A stretch of 64,000 nucleotides of DNA from Alcanivorax sp. (GCA_013823245.1 PNLU01000002.1:18199-82198), one strand, 5' to 3'; counted from the first letter of the stretch, positions 42,642 to 52,029 are shown. Notes: generated by a model not told the origin, from the sequence alone. Program-made: numbers and translations.

Positions 42642-44296
42642 CAGTTCACCAGCCTTTCCTGATCCATCAGGGTACGAATCAGCCAGCGCTGGTAGGGCCC
42701 GACACGCTTCCCCTCCAGGCGGGCATGCGCTTCATGATGGAAAGGGTGATGCTCGACACGCGCGGGCAATACCCAGGACGCAAGCCGCGCACTGTTCCGG
42801 ATCCAGAAGTAGTTCATACGCTGCCAGGCGCCATAGTTCATCTCGTACTGATCACGCACTTCCGGCGGCAGATTGGCTGCGGTGGAAATCTTCTGTACCC
42901 ACATAGGAAAAATCAGCAATACGGATTGAGGCTTGAACAGATCGTCACGCAGCTGAACCGTCGCATCGGTCACCGTAAGCTGGGGACTCGCCCACATGGC
43001 TTCGTTGTAGGCGATAAATTCGTTCCAGTCCTGTGGCAGTGCATCCTCGGGAATGCCGAACAGCATCGCGAACAGTTTGGTTTCCTGATAGAACTGCTCT
43101 TTCTGCTCGTCCGTGAGCTTGCCCTTGAGCTGCTCATACATCATCGCCAGGGTTTCCCACAGGGTGGCGTGCACCCAGATCATGGCGTTGACTTCGTTGG
43201 CGCGATATTCGGTGCCGCGCTTGAAGGCGCCTGCGTCGTAGTCCATTTCGCCTTCGATCGCTTCGTGGATGGCGTGCACCTGATTGGCCGATCGCATCAC
43301 CTGCGGCATGCTGCCATAGGTCATGGTGAACACATGCTGGAACGTGCGCCGCGCGCGTCCCAGTGCATCCTCGCGCACTACCGAATGCTCGTCGATCCCC
43401 TGCGTGATCCAGGGATGGGCGTTCTGCAACAACAATGCCCGTCCGGCACCAAAGCCGCCCGGCGCCATCGGTCCCTGAAGTTTCCACATCATCGAGTCAG
43501 GACCGAACAGGCCAACACGGCCGTCCGGGATGCGGCCATGCACCCGATACAACTGCTCGCAGAACGCATCCCGGTCCACCCAGCGCGCCATCGGTGCAGA
43601 GCCATCTTCCGGCACCAGTTCGCGCACCCGGTCACGACCCGCGTCACGTCTTTGCGTGGTGCCGTTTACCGCCACTGCCCGTTCACCCTCCGGACGAAAA
43701 TCCCGGGGGCATGGCCCGGAAAGATAGCCGGTCTCCGCGCGCACCATCTCCAGATCAAGCCGTGTGCCGTTGCGTGTCAGGCGCATACGCTCTGGCAACC
43801 GGTAGTCGTGCACGCGCATATGATCGCGATAATGGATCTCCCAGTCATCGTCAGTCACGCGTGCAAGCTGCCCGGCCCTGGCATATTCCATGTTCGCTTC
43901 CGGTGTCGCCGGCAGACCGCGCAGCCAGAACGCAAAATGTTGCAGTGGCAAGCTATCGCGAAGCTGGCGTGCCAATGCGGCGGCCTGATGATCCCGCGCG
44001 CGCAGGTCTGGCGCGTCGTCAAACAGGTCTGCGGCGCTGAGCACCACATCCGGCTCACCGACCGGGTCTTTCAGCATCAGCGCCAGGCTGTAACCGCCCT
44101 CTACCTGGGTGTAACGAAACCAGGCGCGCTCGCGCCCCTGGTCGCCACGCCAGTCAAGACGGCCTTCGATCTGCCATTCCTCAAGATGCTCGGCATCGGC
44201 CGCTTCAAAGTCCATGACGCGGGTCGAACTGCACCCTGCCAACATGCCCAGCAGAGCCATCAGACAGAGCACCTTTTTCCCGATTATTATTTTCAT
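42641..44296 (-). CDS. Lipoprotein fusing a LolB-like domain to an MpaB/DUF2236 oxygenase domain
   Basis: A 551-residue lipoprotein. The lipobox 'LGMLAGC' ends at Cys22, followed by Ser, so outer-membrane sorting is expected. Residues about 38-190 read as LolB: 'EEWQIEGRLDWRGDQG', 'LPLQHFAFWLRGLPATPEAN', 'WEIHYRDHMRVHDYRLPERM'. From about residue 240 the protein is of the DUF2236/MpaB oxygenase family: 'GLFGPDSMMWKLQGP', 'LLLQNAHPWITQGIDEHSVV', 'MIWVHATLWETLAMMYEQL'. This places a haem-type oxygenase on a lipid-binding beta-barrel domain in the envelope. I know of no described protein with this architecture. The frame is unbroken, so it is not an assembly join of two ORFs. Confidence 0.8.
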   Translation of the reverse strand: MKIIIGKKVLCLMALLGMLAGCSSTRVMDFEAADAEHLEEWQIEGRLDWRGDQGRERAWFRYTQVEGGYSLALMLKDPVGEPDVVLSAADLFDDAPDLRARDHQAAALARQLRDSLPLQHFAFWLRGLPATPEANMEYARAGQLARVTDDDWEIHYRDHMRVHDYRLPERMRLTRNGTRLDLEMVRAETGYLSGPCPRDFRPEGERAVAVNGTTQRRDAGRDRVRELVPEDGSAPMARWVDRDAFCEQLYRVHGRIPDGRVGLFGPDSMMWKLQGPMAPGGFGAGRALLLQNAHPWITQGIDEHSVVREDALGRARRTFQHVFTMTYGSMPQVMRSANQVHAIHEAIEGEMDYDAGAFKRGTEYRANEVNAMIWVHATLWETLAMMYEQLKGKLTDEQKEQFYQETKLFAMLFGIPEDALPQDWNEFIAYNEAMWASPQLTVTDATVQLRDDLFKPQSVLLIFPMWVQKISTAANLPPEVRDQYEMNYGAWQRMNYFWIRNSARLASWVLPARVEHHPFHHEAHARLEGKRVGPYQRWLIRTLMDQERLVN

Positions 44297-44313
44297 GATG
44301 CGGGCCTCCCGGC

Positions 44314-46038
44314 TCAGCGTTTTCGCAGGGCTTTCTTGTCGATCTTGCCCACGGATGTCAGCGGTATCGCTTCGACGATGAAGATTTCACGGGGTACCTT
44401 GTAGGGCGACAGCCGTTCCCGGCAGCGCGCCATCAGCTCATTGCGGAGTGCTTCGTCGTTCGCCGCCGCCCCCTTGATCGGATCAGGCATGGGCTGCACA
44501 TAAAGTTGGACAATGTCGTTGCCCGGTCGCTGCGTGTCCGGACGCCCGACCACCGCGCACAAGGCCACCCGGGGCAGCGCCTGAACGGTGTTCTCCACTT
44601 CCACGGAGAACACCTTGTAGCCCCCCACAATCAGCATGTCCTTGCTGCGATCACAAATCGTCAGGTAACCCTCATCGTCCAGATAGCCGATGTCGCCGGT
44701 ATGCATCCAGAGCTGGCCATCGTGCTCGCGCAATGCATCAGCGGTGGCGTCCGGCATGGCCAGGTAACCCTGCATCACCTGCGGCCCACTCACGGTCACC
44801 TCGCCGGGCTCACCGGGAGGCATTTCGCGGTCGGTCTCGGTATCGACGATACGCACCCGTGTGCCGGGCAGGGGCACGCCCACACTGCCGGGTTTGAAGC
44901 GCTGCGCCGGATTGAGTGTCTGCACCGGGCTGGTCTCGGTCATGCCATAGACTTCGCAGAACTTGTTCTCGCCGATGATGGATGCCAGCCGTTCGATTTC
45001 TTCACGCGCGAAAGGCGCCGCGCCCGATACCGCCATGCGCAATCCGGAAAAATCCAGACGGCGAAAGCCGTCGTGCTGACACAACATCTGATAAAGCGCT
45101 GGCACCGCAGCAATAATGGTCGGCGTGCGCTTCTGCATCTCACCCACGAAATGCGCGATATCCCGCGGATCAGGAATCAACAGAAATGTGGATGCGGTAC
45201 GCAGCGCATTGAACAACACGGCAGCACCGCCGATGTGAAACAGGGGAAACGCGGAAGCGACGGTCTCCTGCCCCAACCGGTACCCATAAAACACATCGGC
45301 CTGAATATTGTTGGTGAACAGGTTGCGTGAGGTCAGCCGGGCGCCTTTCGGTGCCCCCGTGGTACCGCCTGTATATTGAAGGTAGAGCACGTCATCAATG
45401 CCGAGCCGGGCCGGCGGGCGCGCATCCCCCGGCTGCTGCATCTGATCCGCCAGCGACAACACACGCACGCTCCCCAAAGAGGTGGACAAGCCGGTAAAGG
45501 GCGCGCCGAGATAGTCACCAGGGCCCGACACCAGCACCGTGTCCAGCGAACGCATATCGCCCGCCGCGTGCTGAATCACCTGTTCCCACAATGGCTGCAA
45601 CGTCAGCAGCACCCGCACACGGGCGTCGTTGCCCTGATGCGCGACTTCGGTGGGCGTCATCAACGGCGAGATACTGGTGCAGACCATGCCCAGCCGTGCC
45701 GCCGCCCCGAATGCCACCACATACTGCGGCATGTTGGGCAGATGCAGCCCCAGCACATCCCCCTTGCGGCAACCCTGCGCGGTCAGCAGCGCCGCCATAC
45801 GCTCGATGCGCGCATCGAGTTCGCGGTAGGTCAGCCCCTGCCCCATGAACACCAGCGCCTCGCGCTCGGGAAACTGCGTCGCGTGATCCCGCAGATAATC
45901 CGACAACGTCTTGTCCGGTACCGGCGGCACCGTATGCCAGTCCACGCCCATTTCGCGGTAGGTCTTCAGCCAGGGCCAGCGAACCCCGGTTTGAGCAGCC
46001 CCGGTTTCCGGCAATGCGGTCGCGTCAGTGGTCTGCAT
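44314..46038 (-). CDS. AMP-dependent long-chain acyl-CoA synthetase
   Basis: A 574-residue adenylating enzyme. The ATG at 46038 (AAGGAG seven bases upstream) lies one base after the stop of the first MpaB-like gene; the track start at 46395 lies inside that gene. 'YLQYTGGTTGAPKGARLTSR' is the P-loop-like motif A3, 'EVYGMTETSPVQTLNP' is A5, 'WMHTGDIGYLDDEGYL' is A7 and 'LTSVGKIDKKALRKR' carries the catalytic lysine. It activates a carboxylic acid to a CoA ester, here probably the acid formed by the oxygenases. It resembles FadD. Confidence 0.9.
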   Translation of the reverse strand: MQTTDATALPETGAAQTGVRWPWLKTYREMGVDWHTVPPVPDKTLSDYLRDHATQFPEREALVFMGQGLTYRELDARIERMAALLTAQGCRKGDVLGLHLPNMPQYVVAFGAAARLGMVCTSISPLMTPTEVAHQGNDARVRVLLTLQPLWEQVIQHAAGDMRSLDTVLVSGPGDYLGAPFTGLSTSLGSVRVLSLADQMQQPGDARPPARLGIDDVLYLQYTGGTTGAPKGARLTSRNLFTNNIQADVFYGYRLGQETVASAFPLFHIGGAAVLFNALRTASTFLLIPDPRDIAHFVGEMQKRTPTIIAAVPALYQMLCQHDGFRRLDFSGLRMAVSGAAPFAREEIERLASIIGENKFCEVYGMTETSPVQTLNPAQRFKPGSVGVPLPGTRVRIVDTETDREMPPGEPGEVTVSGPQVMQGYLAMPDATADALREHDGQLWMHTGDIGYLDDEGYLTICDRSKDMLIVGGYKVFSVEVENTVQALPRVALCAVVGRPDTQRPGNDIVQLYVQPMPDPIKGAAANDEALRNELMARCRERLSPYKVPREIFIVEAIPLTSVGKIDKKALRKR

Positions 46039-46039
46039 C

Positions 46040-46969
46040 TCAGGCTCCTTCAGGGTGCAGGGTGTCAGTGGTATTCCACAGGTAGGCATCCGGGTGGCGG
46101 CGCACGTCGCGCAGCGCCTCGCGGGCCAACGGGATGTAGCGCAGGGATGGCGGTAACAGCCGATGCGTGCTGCGCACCGTGCGACGCCAGATACGAAAAC
46201 GACGTTCGTCGCGATCGGTCCACGGAATGTCGAAGCGCTCCCGGAACAGCGGCGGTAGCGTGCCCAGCAGGTTATGGCGCAGCAGTCGGCCTGCGCCGGA
46301 CGTGACCAGGCGCCAGACCGCATCCGGCATCCTCGAGCCCGGCGGCTTCGGGGTTTGCAGATAATGGCGCTCATCCAGGAGATCCTGCGCCACATCGCCC
46401 AGCTCCAGGCGCTCGGTGATCATCCGTTCGAAGTACTGCCAGTAGTCGTGTTCTGTCTCCGGCAGGTCTTCGTCACGGATGCCCAGCATGCGGCCCATCT
46501 GCCGCCACTCCAGGAACATGCGCGTACGCTGGGCCCGGGTCGGCGACACATCGAACAGTTCCAGCAGGCGAATGCTGGCGTCATAGCCGGTGCCATGCAC
46601 CCAGCCATAGGCCTCCGGATCGAGCGCGAAGTAGCGTTGGCCGTGCTTGTCCACGCCCTTGATCTCGCGATGCAGTTCACGCAACTGGCGCCCCTTGCGG
46701 GTGGCTTCTTCCGGGCGTGCATAGACCACGGGCCAGAGCAGCTCGGTGGACCGTCTGGCACGCCCCCAGGGGTCGGTGCGATACACCGAATGCTCGCCCA
46801 CCCCGGCATCAATCACCGGATGGGCCACCTGCATCACGAACGCCTGGGGCAGCATCAGGTGGTAGCGCCAGGTGCCGAAGTGTTGCCAGGTCAGGGAGTC
46901 CGGGCCCAACGGCACCGGGTCATCGGTGGCGGACCGCCGGGAGGCGTGCGCGGTTTGGACAGACATCAT
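46040..46969 (-). CDS. MpaB/DUF2236 family oxygenase
   Basis: A 309-residue DUF2236 protein with no signal peptide. The track begins at a GTG followed by two ATGs; GGAG favours the ATG at 46969 or 46966. Family segments are 'QVAHPVIDAGVGEHSVYRTD', 'DPEAYGWVHGTGYDASIRL' and 'LDERHYLQTPKPPGSRM'. MpaB cleaves a prenyl chain and Lcp, from the same fold, cleaves rubber; both use a b-type haem. It is the first gene of the five-gene operon and is paralogous to the oxygenase half of the LolB fusion. Confidence 0.82.
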   Translation of the reverse strand: MMSVQTAHASRRSATDDPVPLGPDSLTWQHFGTWRYHLMLPQAFVMQVAHPVIDAGVGEHSVYRTDPWGRARRSTELLWPVVYARPEEATRKGRQLRELHREIKGVDKHGQRYFALDPEAYGWVHGTGYDASIRLLELFDVSPTRAQRTRMFLEWRQMGRMLGIRDEDLPETEHDYWQYFERMITERLELGDVAQDLLDERHYLQTPKPPGSRMPDAVWRLVTSGAGRLLRHNLLGTLPPLFRERFDIPWTDRDERRFRIWRRTVRSTHRLLPPSLRYIPLAREALRDVRRHPDAYLWNTTDTLHPEGA

Positions 46970-46982
46970 CACAGCTCCGAAA

Positions 46983-47010
46983 ATGAGATAAATATCAAAA
47001 TATGTCTCAT
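46983..47010. promoter_or_regulatory. Inverted-repeat operator over the promoter of the MpaB operon
   Basis: ATGAGA (46983-46988) and TCTCAT (47005-47010) form an inverted repeat in an AT-rich island within GC-rich sequence; read on the minus strand, ATGAGACATA and TATCTCAT extend the arms with a small asymmetry. It lies 14 bases before the oxygenase start and contains the -10 box of the candidate promoter. It is the probable binding site of the TetR protein encoded just upstream. Confidence 0.6.
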
Positions 47011-47025
47011 TGTTTCGGCGCGCAA
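46997..47025 (-). promoter_or_regulatory. Candidate sigma-70 promoter of the MpaB operon
   Basis: On the minus strand TTGCGC (47025-47020), a 17-base spacer and TATTTT (47002-46997). The -10 box lies inside the inverted repeat, so repressor binding would block initiation. Confidence 0.5.
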
Positions 47026-47089
47026 GCCGCTCATACAGATTTTCAGGGGGTGTTTACGGCAGAAAGTACCAGTGCCGGGGCACTTGCGG

Positions 47090-47725
47090 TCAGGCAGCCG
47101 GTGCCAGCAGGGGGCGCAGGAAGGTCTCGGCAAAGCGGCGCACGCTGGCTTCATCGGCCGGTGAGATGACGCCGTCCGGGCTCAGCACCAGTGACTGCAC
47201 CAGGCGCAACAGCAGTTCGGCGATCTCTTCCGCCGGGCGATCACTCAGGCCGCCCGTCTGCTGCCCCTTGCTGATCTGCGTGGCCAGATACAGGCGGCTG
47301 AAGGTCACCAGTTGCGGCAGGCGCACGGTGAGATAAGGCAGGATATCCTCGGGCTCGCTGGCCAGCAGACGCGCCAGCAGCGGGTGCCGCCAGGCGCCGA
47401 TCACGGCCAGCACGAAGGCCTCCAGCATGGCATCCAGAGGTGTGGTCATGGCACTGAGGCGAGATTCGATCAAGGCCAGCTGCTGCTGGCATTCACGCAG
47501 GATCACCGCCTGCACCAGCTGATCCTTGTCACCAAAGCGACGGTACACGGTAGCCCGCCCCATACCGGCTCTTTGCGCGACGTCCTCCATGGTGGTGCGG
47601 CGCAGACCGAATTCCACGAACAGCGCGAGCGCAGCATCCAGAATACGCGTCTGGCGGGCATCCTGCGGCGGCGTGTCGCCAGCGCTCAGGGAGAAGGCGG
47701 TTTGTGCATCCTGTTTGCGGGCCAT
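47090..47725 (-). CDS. TetR family transcriptional regulator
   Basis: A 211-residue TetR protein. The ATG at 47725 ('MARKQDAQTAFSLS') is preferred to the track start at 47851, which reaches into the divergent gene's promoter region. The helix-turn-helix is 'TTMEDVAQRAGMGRATVYRR' (about residues 45-64). It lies upstream of and on the same strand as the MpaB operon, with an inverted repeat in the 120-base gap, and probably represses that operon. It is divergent from the molybdopterin oxidoreductase gene. Confidence 0.88.
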   Translation of the reverse strand: MARKQDAQTAFSLSAGDTPPQDARQTRILDAALALFVEFGLRRTTMEDVAQRAGMGRATVYRRFGDKDQLVQAVILRECQQQLALIESRLSAMTTPLDAMLEAFVLAVIGAWRHPLLARLLASEPEDILPYLTVRLPQLVTFSRLYLATQISKGQQTGGLSDRPAEEIAELLLRLVQSLVLSPDGVISPADEASVRRFAETFLRPLLAPAA

Positions 47726-47855
47726 GCGTACTGCGCTGTCCTGATCATCAGAGGTGTACCGGAAAAGCATACCCGGCAGGCCTGGCGGGCGCACCATACA
47801 ACAATCTGCCTTTTGCGGCATCATGGCCGGGGCAACCCCGGAAAGGAGCACTCAC

Positions 47856-49982
47856 ATGACCAATACTTTCTGCCGCGTCTGCGAGCCGTCCTGCGCTCTG
47901 AAAGCCGAGATCGCCGAGGGCCGGGTCACACGCCTCAAGCCGGACCGGGAACACCCGGTCACCGCCGGGTTTGCCTGCCATAAAGGGCTTTATTACACCG
48001 CCATTCACAATGATCCGGATCGCCTGGACCACCCACTGCGACGCCGCTCGGCATCGCGCCAGCCAGGCGCGCACTTCGAGGCCGTGTCCTGGGACGATGC
48101 CCTGGGCGATATCGCCACGCGTCTGCAACAGATCCGCGATACCCACGGCAATACCGCCGTGGCCGGGTATATCGGCAACCCCATGGCCTTCAACGCGCTG
48201 GGCACCGAGGCCATGGAGGCGTTCCTGCGCCAGCTGCGCTGCCAGCGCCTGTTCAGCTCGGCGACCCAGGATTGTTCAAACAAGTTTGCCGGGGCCGAAG
48301 CCGTGTTCGGCACCAGTACGCTGCACCCGGTGCCGGATCTGGAGCACACCGATTACGCGCTGATTTTCGGCGAGAATCCGAAAGTCTCGCACATGAGTTT
48401 TGTCTCCATCGCAGACCCGATGGCGAAATTCCGTGCGGCGGTCAAACGCGGCGCCAAAGTCTGGTTCGTCAATCCGCGCCGCATTGAAGCCGTTACCCCC
48501 TCCACCGGCGACTGGCTGCCAGTCCGGCCGGACACAGACCTTTACCTGATGGCGGCCTTGCTGCACGAACTGGACCAGGCCGGTTTGTTCGATGACGCCG
48601 TGATTCGTGAACACGGCAAACATATCGACGGTCTGCGTGACTTCATCGCGCCCTGGGATGCCGACACCGTCGCCCCCGTGACCGGCATTCCCGCCGACGA
48701 TATCCGTCGCATTGCCCTCGAATTCGGTCGCGCCGAGCGCGCCTGCGTGCACATGTCCACCGGCGTCAACATGGGCCGCCACGGCACCCTGTGCTACTGG
48801 CTGTTGCAGATGCTGGCGTTCGTGACCGGCAACCTGGACCGGCGCGGCGGCAACCTGTATTCGCCCGGTTTTTACCCGGCCGCCAAGGCGGGGCGTATCG
48901 CGCCGGAACAGGTCAGCTTTCAGGACCCGGACCTGCCGGAACATTACGGCCCGCTGCGCCGCGTGCGCGGCATGCTGCCCGGCAACCTGCTGCCCGACAT
49001 GATCGAGCAGGAAGAAGCACCGATTCGCGCCCTGATCGTGTTTGCCGGCAATCCGCTGCTGTCCATGGCGGGCGAAGCGCGTCTGCGCCGGGCATTTGAA
49101 AAGCTGGAGCTGGTGGTGGTGCTGGATCTGTTCCGTAACGCCACCGGCGAACTGGCCGATTACCTGCTGCCTTGCGCCGACATGCTGGAGCGCCGCGATC
49201 TGAATATCTGCGGCCTGGGCATGCAGGTGCAGCCGTTTGTGCAATACACCGACGCCGTGGTGCCGCCTGCGGCCGAACGCCGCGAGGAATGGTGGATCCT
49301 GCATCGGCTGTTGCAGGTGATGGGCCTGCCGTCGCTGTTTGACCAGGGCGGCGAGCCGCCGCTGTTCCAGCGTCTGGATCGCATGCTGTCGCGCAGCGGC
49401 TTGTCCGTCAAGGCAGTGCGAGAAGCCCCCGGGCATACTGTGGTGCTGTCAGCGCCAGACGCCGGTCGTTTTTACGAGGACTGGATCCAGACGGAAGACA
49501 AGCGCGTCGATTGCTGCCCGGCGCTGTTCCACGACGCCCTGAGCGAGGTGCGCGCTCACTTCGCTGCACTTCAAGACCAGCAGACGCCGCCCTTCCGGCT
49601 GATCAACCTGCGCACCCATTACATGCACAACAGCTGGTATCAGAACGTGCCGCAGCTCAAGCGCCCGGACCAGCAGGACAATCCGCTGCATATGTCACCC
49701 GCCGATATCGAGGCCCTCGGCCTGAGCGCCGGCGCCTCCGTCACCGTACGCAGCGACGCGGGCGCCTTGCAGGCACAGGTCCACGCCGACGACAGCCTGC
49801 TGCCCGGCGTGGTCGCCATGGTCCATGGCTGGGGTAACCAGCGCACCCCCGGCCTGCGCCTCGCCATGCAGCACCCCGGCACCAACGTCAATGTGCTGCT
49901 GCCCAGCGGCCCCGGCAGCTACGAGCGGCTCAGCAACCAGGCTTTCATGACCGGGATTCCGGTGCAGGTGCAGGCCTCCTGA
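47856..49982 (+). CDS. Molybdopterin-dependent oxidoreductase with Fe-S cluster
   Basis: A 708-residue member of the DMSO reductase/formate dehydrogenase superfamily. The ATG at 47856 has AAAGGAG upstream. Cys6, Cys9, Cys13 and Cys41 ('FCRVCEPSC', 'GFACHKG') bind a [4Fe-4S] cluster, and 'SATQDCSNKFAGAEAVFGTS' lies where the molybdenum ligand is expected. The C-terminal 'NLRTHYMHNSWYQNVPQL' is the cofactor-binding cap. No twin-arginine signal is seen, so it is cytoplasmic. The substrate is unknown. No partner subunit is adjacent. Confidence 0.88.
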   Translation: MTNTFCRVCEPSCALKAEIAEGRVTRLKPDREHPVTAGFACHKGLYYTAIHNDPDRLDHPLRRRSASRQPGAHFEAVSWDDALGDIATRLQQIRDTHGNTAVAGYIGNPMAFNALGTEAMEAFLRQLRCQRLFSSATQDCSNKFAGAEAVFGTSTLHPVPDLEHTDYALIFGENPKVSHMSFVSIADPMAKFRAAVKRGAKVWFVNPRRIEAVTPSTGDWLPVRPDTDLYLMAALLHELDQAGLFDDAVIREHGKHIDGLRDFIAPWDADTVAPVTGIPADDIRRIALEFGRAERACVHMSTGVNMGRHGTLCYWLLQMLAFVTGNLDRRGGNLYSPGFYPAAKAGRIAPEQVSFQDPDLPEHYGPLRRVRGMLPGNLLPDMIEQEEAPIRALIVFAGNPLLSMAGEARLRRAFEKLELVVVLDLFRNATGELADYLLPCADMLERRDLNICGLGMQVQPFVQYTDAVVPPAAERREEWWILHRLLQVMGLPSLFDQGGEPPLFQRLDRMLSRSGLSVKAVREAPGHTVVLSAPDAGRFYEDWIQTEDKRVDCCPALFHDALSEVRAHFAALQDQQTPPFRLINLRTHYMHNSWYQNVPQLKRPDQQDNPLHMSPADIEALGLSAGASVTVRSDAGALQAQVHADDSLLPGVVAMVHGWGNQRTPGLRLAMQHPGTNVNVLLPSGPGSYERLSNQAFMTGIPVQVQAS

Positions 49983-50014
49983 CGTATCATGGGCGCCTTC
50001 CTTCGGAGAGCGCC

Positions 50015-52027
50015 TTGGATAACCTGAACCCCCGACAACGTGAAGCGGTGGCCCACACCCAGGGCCCGTTGCTGGTGCTGGCCGGCGCCGGGTCGGGCAA
50101 GACCAGTGTGATCACCCAGAAGATTGCCTGGCTGATCCGGCACCATCAGATTGGTGCCCGGCATATCGCAGCGGTGACCTTCACCAACAAGGCCGCGCGG
50201 GAAATGAAGGAGCGGGTGGCCGCGCTGGTATCCCGGGCCGAAACCCGGGGGCTGATCGTCTCCACCTTCCATAACCTGGGCCTGCGCATCATCAAGCAGG
50301 AGCAGGCTGCCAGCGGGCTGCGCCGGGGCTTTTCCATTCTCGACCAGACCGACAGCCGCGAACTGCTCAAGGAACTGCTGCACCGCGGCGACAGCGAACG
50401 TGACATCCAGGCGGCCGAAGCGATCCACTCGCGCATTTCCAGCTGGAAGAATGATCTGGTGATGCCTGAAGAGGCCGTCAGCCGGGCCGAGGATGACGAC
50501 ATGCTGCGGGCCGCCATCGCCTATGGTGAATACAACCGCATGCTGCGTGCCTGTAACGCCGTGGATTTCGATGATCTGATCATGCTGCCGGTGGTGCTGT
50601 TCCGCGAGCAGCCACGCATTCTGGAAAAATGGCGCAACCGCATTCGTTACATGCTGGTGGACGAGTACCAGGACACCAATGGCGCCCAGTACGAGCTGGT
50701 GCGTATGCTGGTGGAGCCGGAGGGTCGTTTTACCGTGGTGGGCGATGACGACCAGTCGATCTATGCCTGGCGTGGTGCCAAACCGGAAAACCTGGCGCAG
50801 TTGCAGACCGACTGGCCCAATCTGGAAGTGGTCAAACTGGAGCAGAATTACCGCTCCACCGGACGCATCCTCAAGGCCGCCAACGCCGTCATCAGCAACA
50901 ACCCCCATGTGTTCGAAAAAACCCTGTGGTCGGATTATGGCTACGGCGATCCGATCCGCGTGGTGGCCATGCGTGACGAAGATGCGGAGACCGACTGGAT
51001 CGCCTCAGACCTGTTTCACCAGCGTTTGCAGCGCGGGCTGAAATGGAAAGACTTTGCGATTCTGTATCGCGGCAACTTCCAGTCACGGCTGATCGAGACC
51101 AAGCTGCAATCGCTGCAGATTCCCTACAAGGTATCCGGCGGCAAGAGCTTCTTTGCGCGTTCTGAAATCAAGGACCTGATGTGCTATCTGCGCCTGCTGG
51201 TCAATCCGGACGATGACAACGCCTTCCTGCGTATCATCAATACGCCGCGCCGGGAAATCGGCCCGGCCACCCTGGAAAAGCTCGCCGGCTGGGCGGCCCA
51301 GCGCAACCAGGGTCTGTACCACGTGTGCGACGATCTGGGTGTCGGTGAGCTGATGGCGCCCAAAGCGGCCGAGCGGCTGCGCGAATTCAAGCAATGGCTG
51401 GATCGCAAGCGCGAGTTCTGTTTCCGCGACAACAGCGTGCAGGCCGTGCGCGAACTGATTACCGACATGGATTACGAAAGCTGGCTGCACCAGCAGAGCG
51501 CCAGCCCGCGGGTGGCTGAAAAGCGCATCGAGAATGTCTGGAGCCTGGTGGCCAGCATACAGCGCATGCTGGAGGAGGACGACGACGAGCCCACCGACCT
51601 GGAAACGGTGATCGCGAAGCTGGTACTGATCGACATGCTGGAGCAGCAGGACGAAGAGGACGACAGCGACAAGGTGCAATTGATGACGCTGCACGCCGCC
51701 AAGGGCCTGGAATATCCGCACGTCTATGTGATGGGCGTCGAGGAAGAACTGCTGCCGCATCGCACCAGCATCGAGGAAGACACCATCGTCGAGGAACGGC
51801 GCCTGATGTATGTGGGCATTACCCGGGCCAAGCGCAACCTGACCCTCAGCTATGCGATGAGCCGCAAACAGTTCGGGGAGAAGGTGGATACCACGCCGAG
51901 CCGCTTTCTGGAGGAGCTGCCGCAGGACGACCTGGAGTTTATCGGCGAGGGCTTCAAAACAGATGAAAGCCGCGCCGACGAGGTGGCAGAAGCCAGCCTC
52001 GCCGGATTACGGGCTCTGCTTGGCTGA
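50015..52027 (+). CDS. rep: ATP-dependent DNA helicase Rep
   Basis: A 670-residue UvrD/Rep-family superfamily 1 helicase. It starts at a TTG (50015) with GGAGAG upstream, giving 'MDNLNPRQREAVAHTQGPLL'. Walker A is 'LVLAGAGSGKTSVI', motif II 'MLVDEYQDTNGAQYEL', and motif VI 'RLMYVGITRAKRNLTLSYA'. The length and N-terminus fit Rep better than UvrD. Rep clears proteins ahead of replication forks. It ends two bases from the convergent small lipoprotein gene. Confidence 0.95.
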   Translation: MDNLNPRQREAVAHTQGPLLVLAGAGSGKTSVITQKIAWLIRHHQIGARHIAAVTFTNKAAREMKERVAALVSRAETRGLIVSTFHNLGLRIIKQEQAASGLRRGFSILDQTDSRELLKELLHRGDSERDIQAAEAIHSRISSWKNDLVMPEEAVSRAEDDDMLRAAIAYGEYNRMLRACNAVDFDDLIMLPVVLFREQPRILEKWRNRIRYMLVDEYQDTNGAQYELVRMLVEPEGRFTVVGDDDQSIYAWRGAKPENLAQLQTDWPNLEVVKLEQNYRSTGRILKAANAVISNNPHVFEKTLWSDYGYGDPIRVVAMRDEDAETDWIASDLFHQRLQRGLKWKDFAILYRGNFQSRLIETKLQSLQIPYKVSGGKSFFARSEIKDLMCYLRLLVNPDDDNAFLRIINTPRREIGPATLEKLAGWAAQRNQGLYHVCDDLGVGELMAPKAAERLREFKQWLDRKREFCFRDNSVQAVRELITDMDYESWLHQQSASPRVAEKRIENVWSLVASIQRMLEEDDDEPTDLETVIAKLVLIDMLEQQDEEDDSDKVQLMTLHAAKGLEYPHVYVMGVEEELLPHRTSIEEDTIVEERRLMYVGITRAKRNLTLSYAMSRKQFGEKVDTTPSRFLEELPQDDLEFIGEGFKTDESRADEVAEASLAGLRALLG

Positions 52028-52029
52028 CC

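Noticed and set aside
42581-44404. 607-residue plus-strand ORF
   Set aside because: Antisense shadow of the LolB-MpaB gene: its length comes from GC-rich codon bias, and it has no signal, domain or ribosome-binding site.
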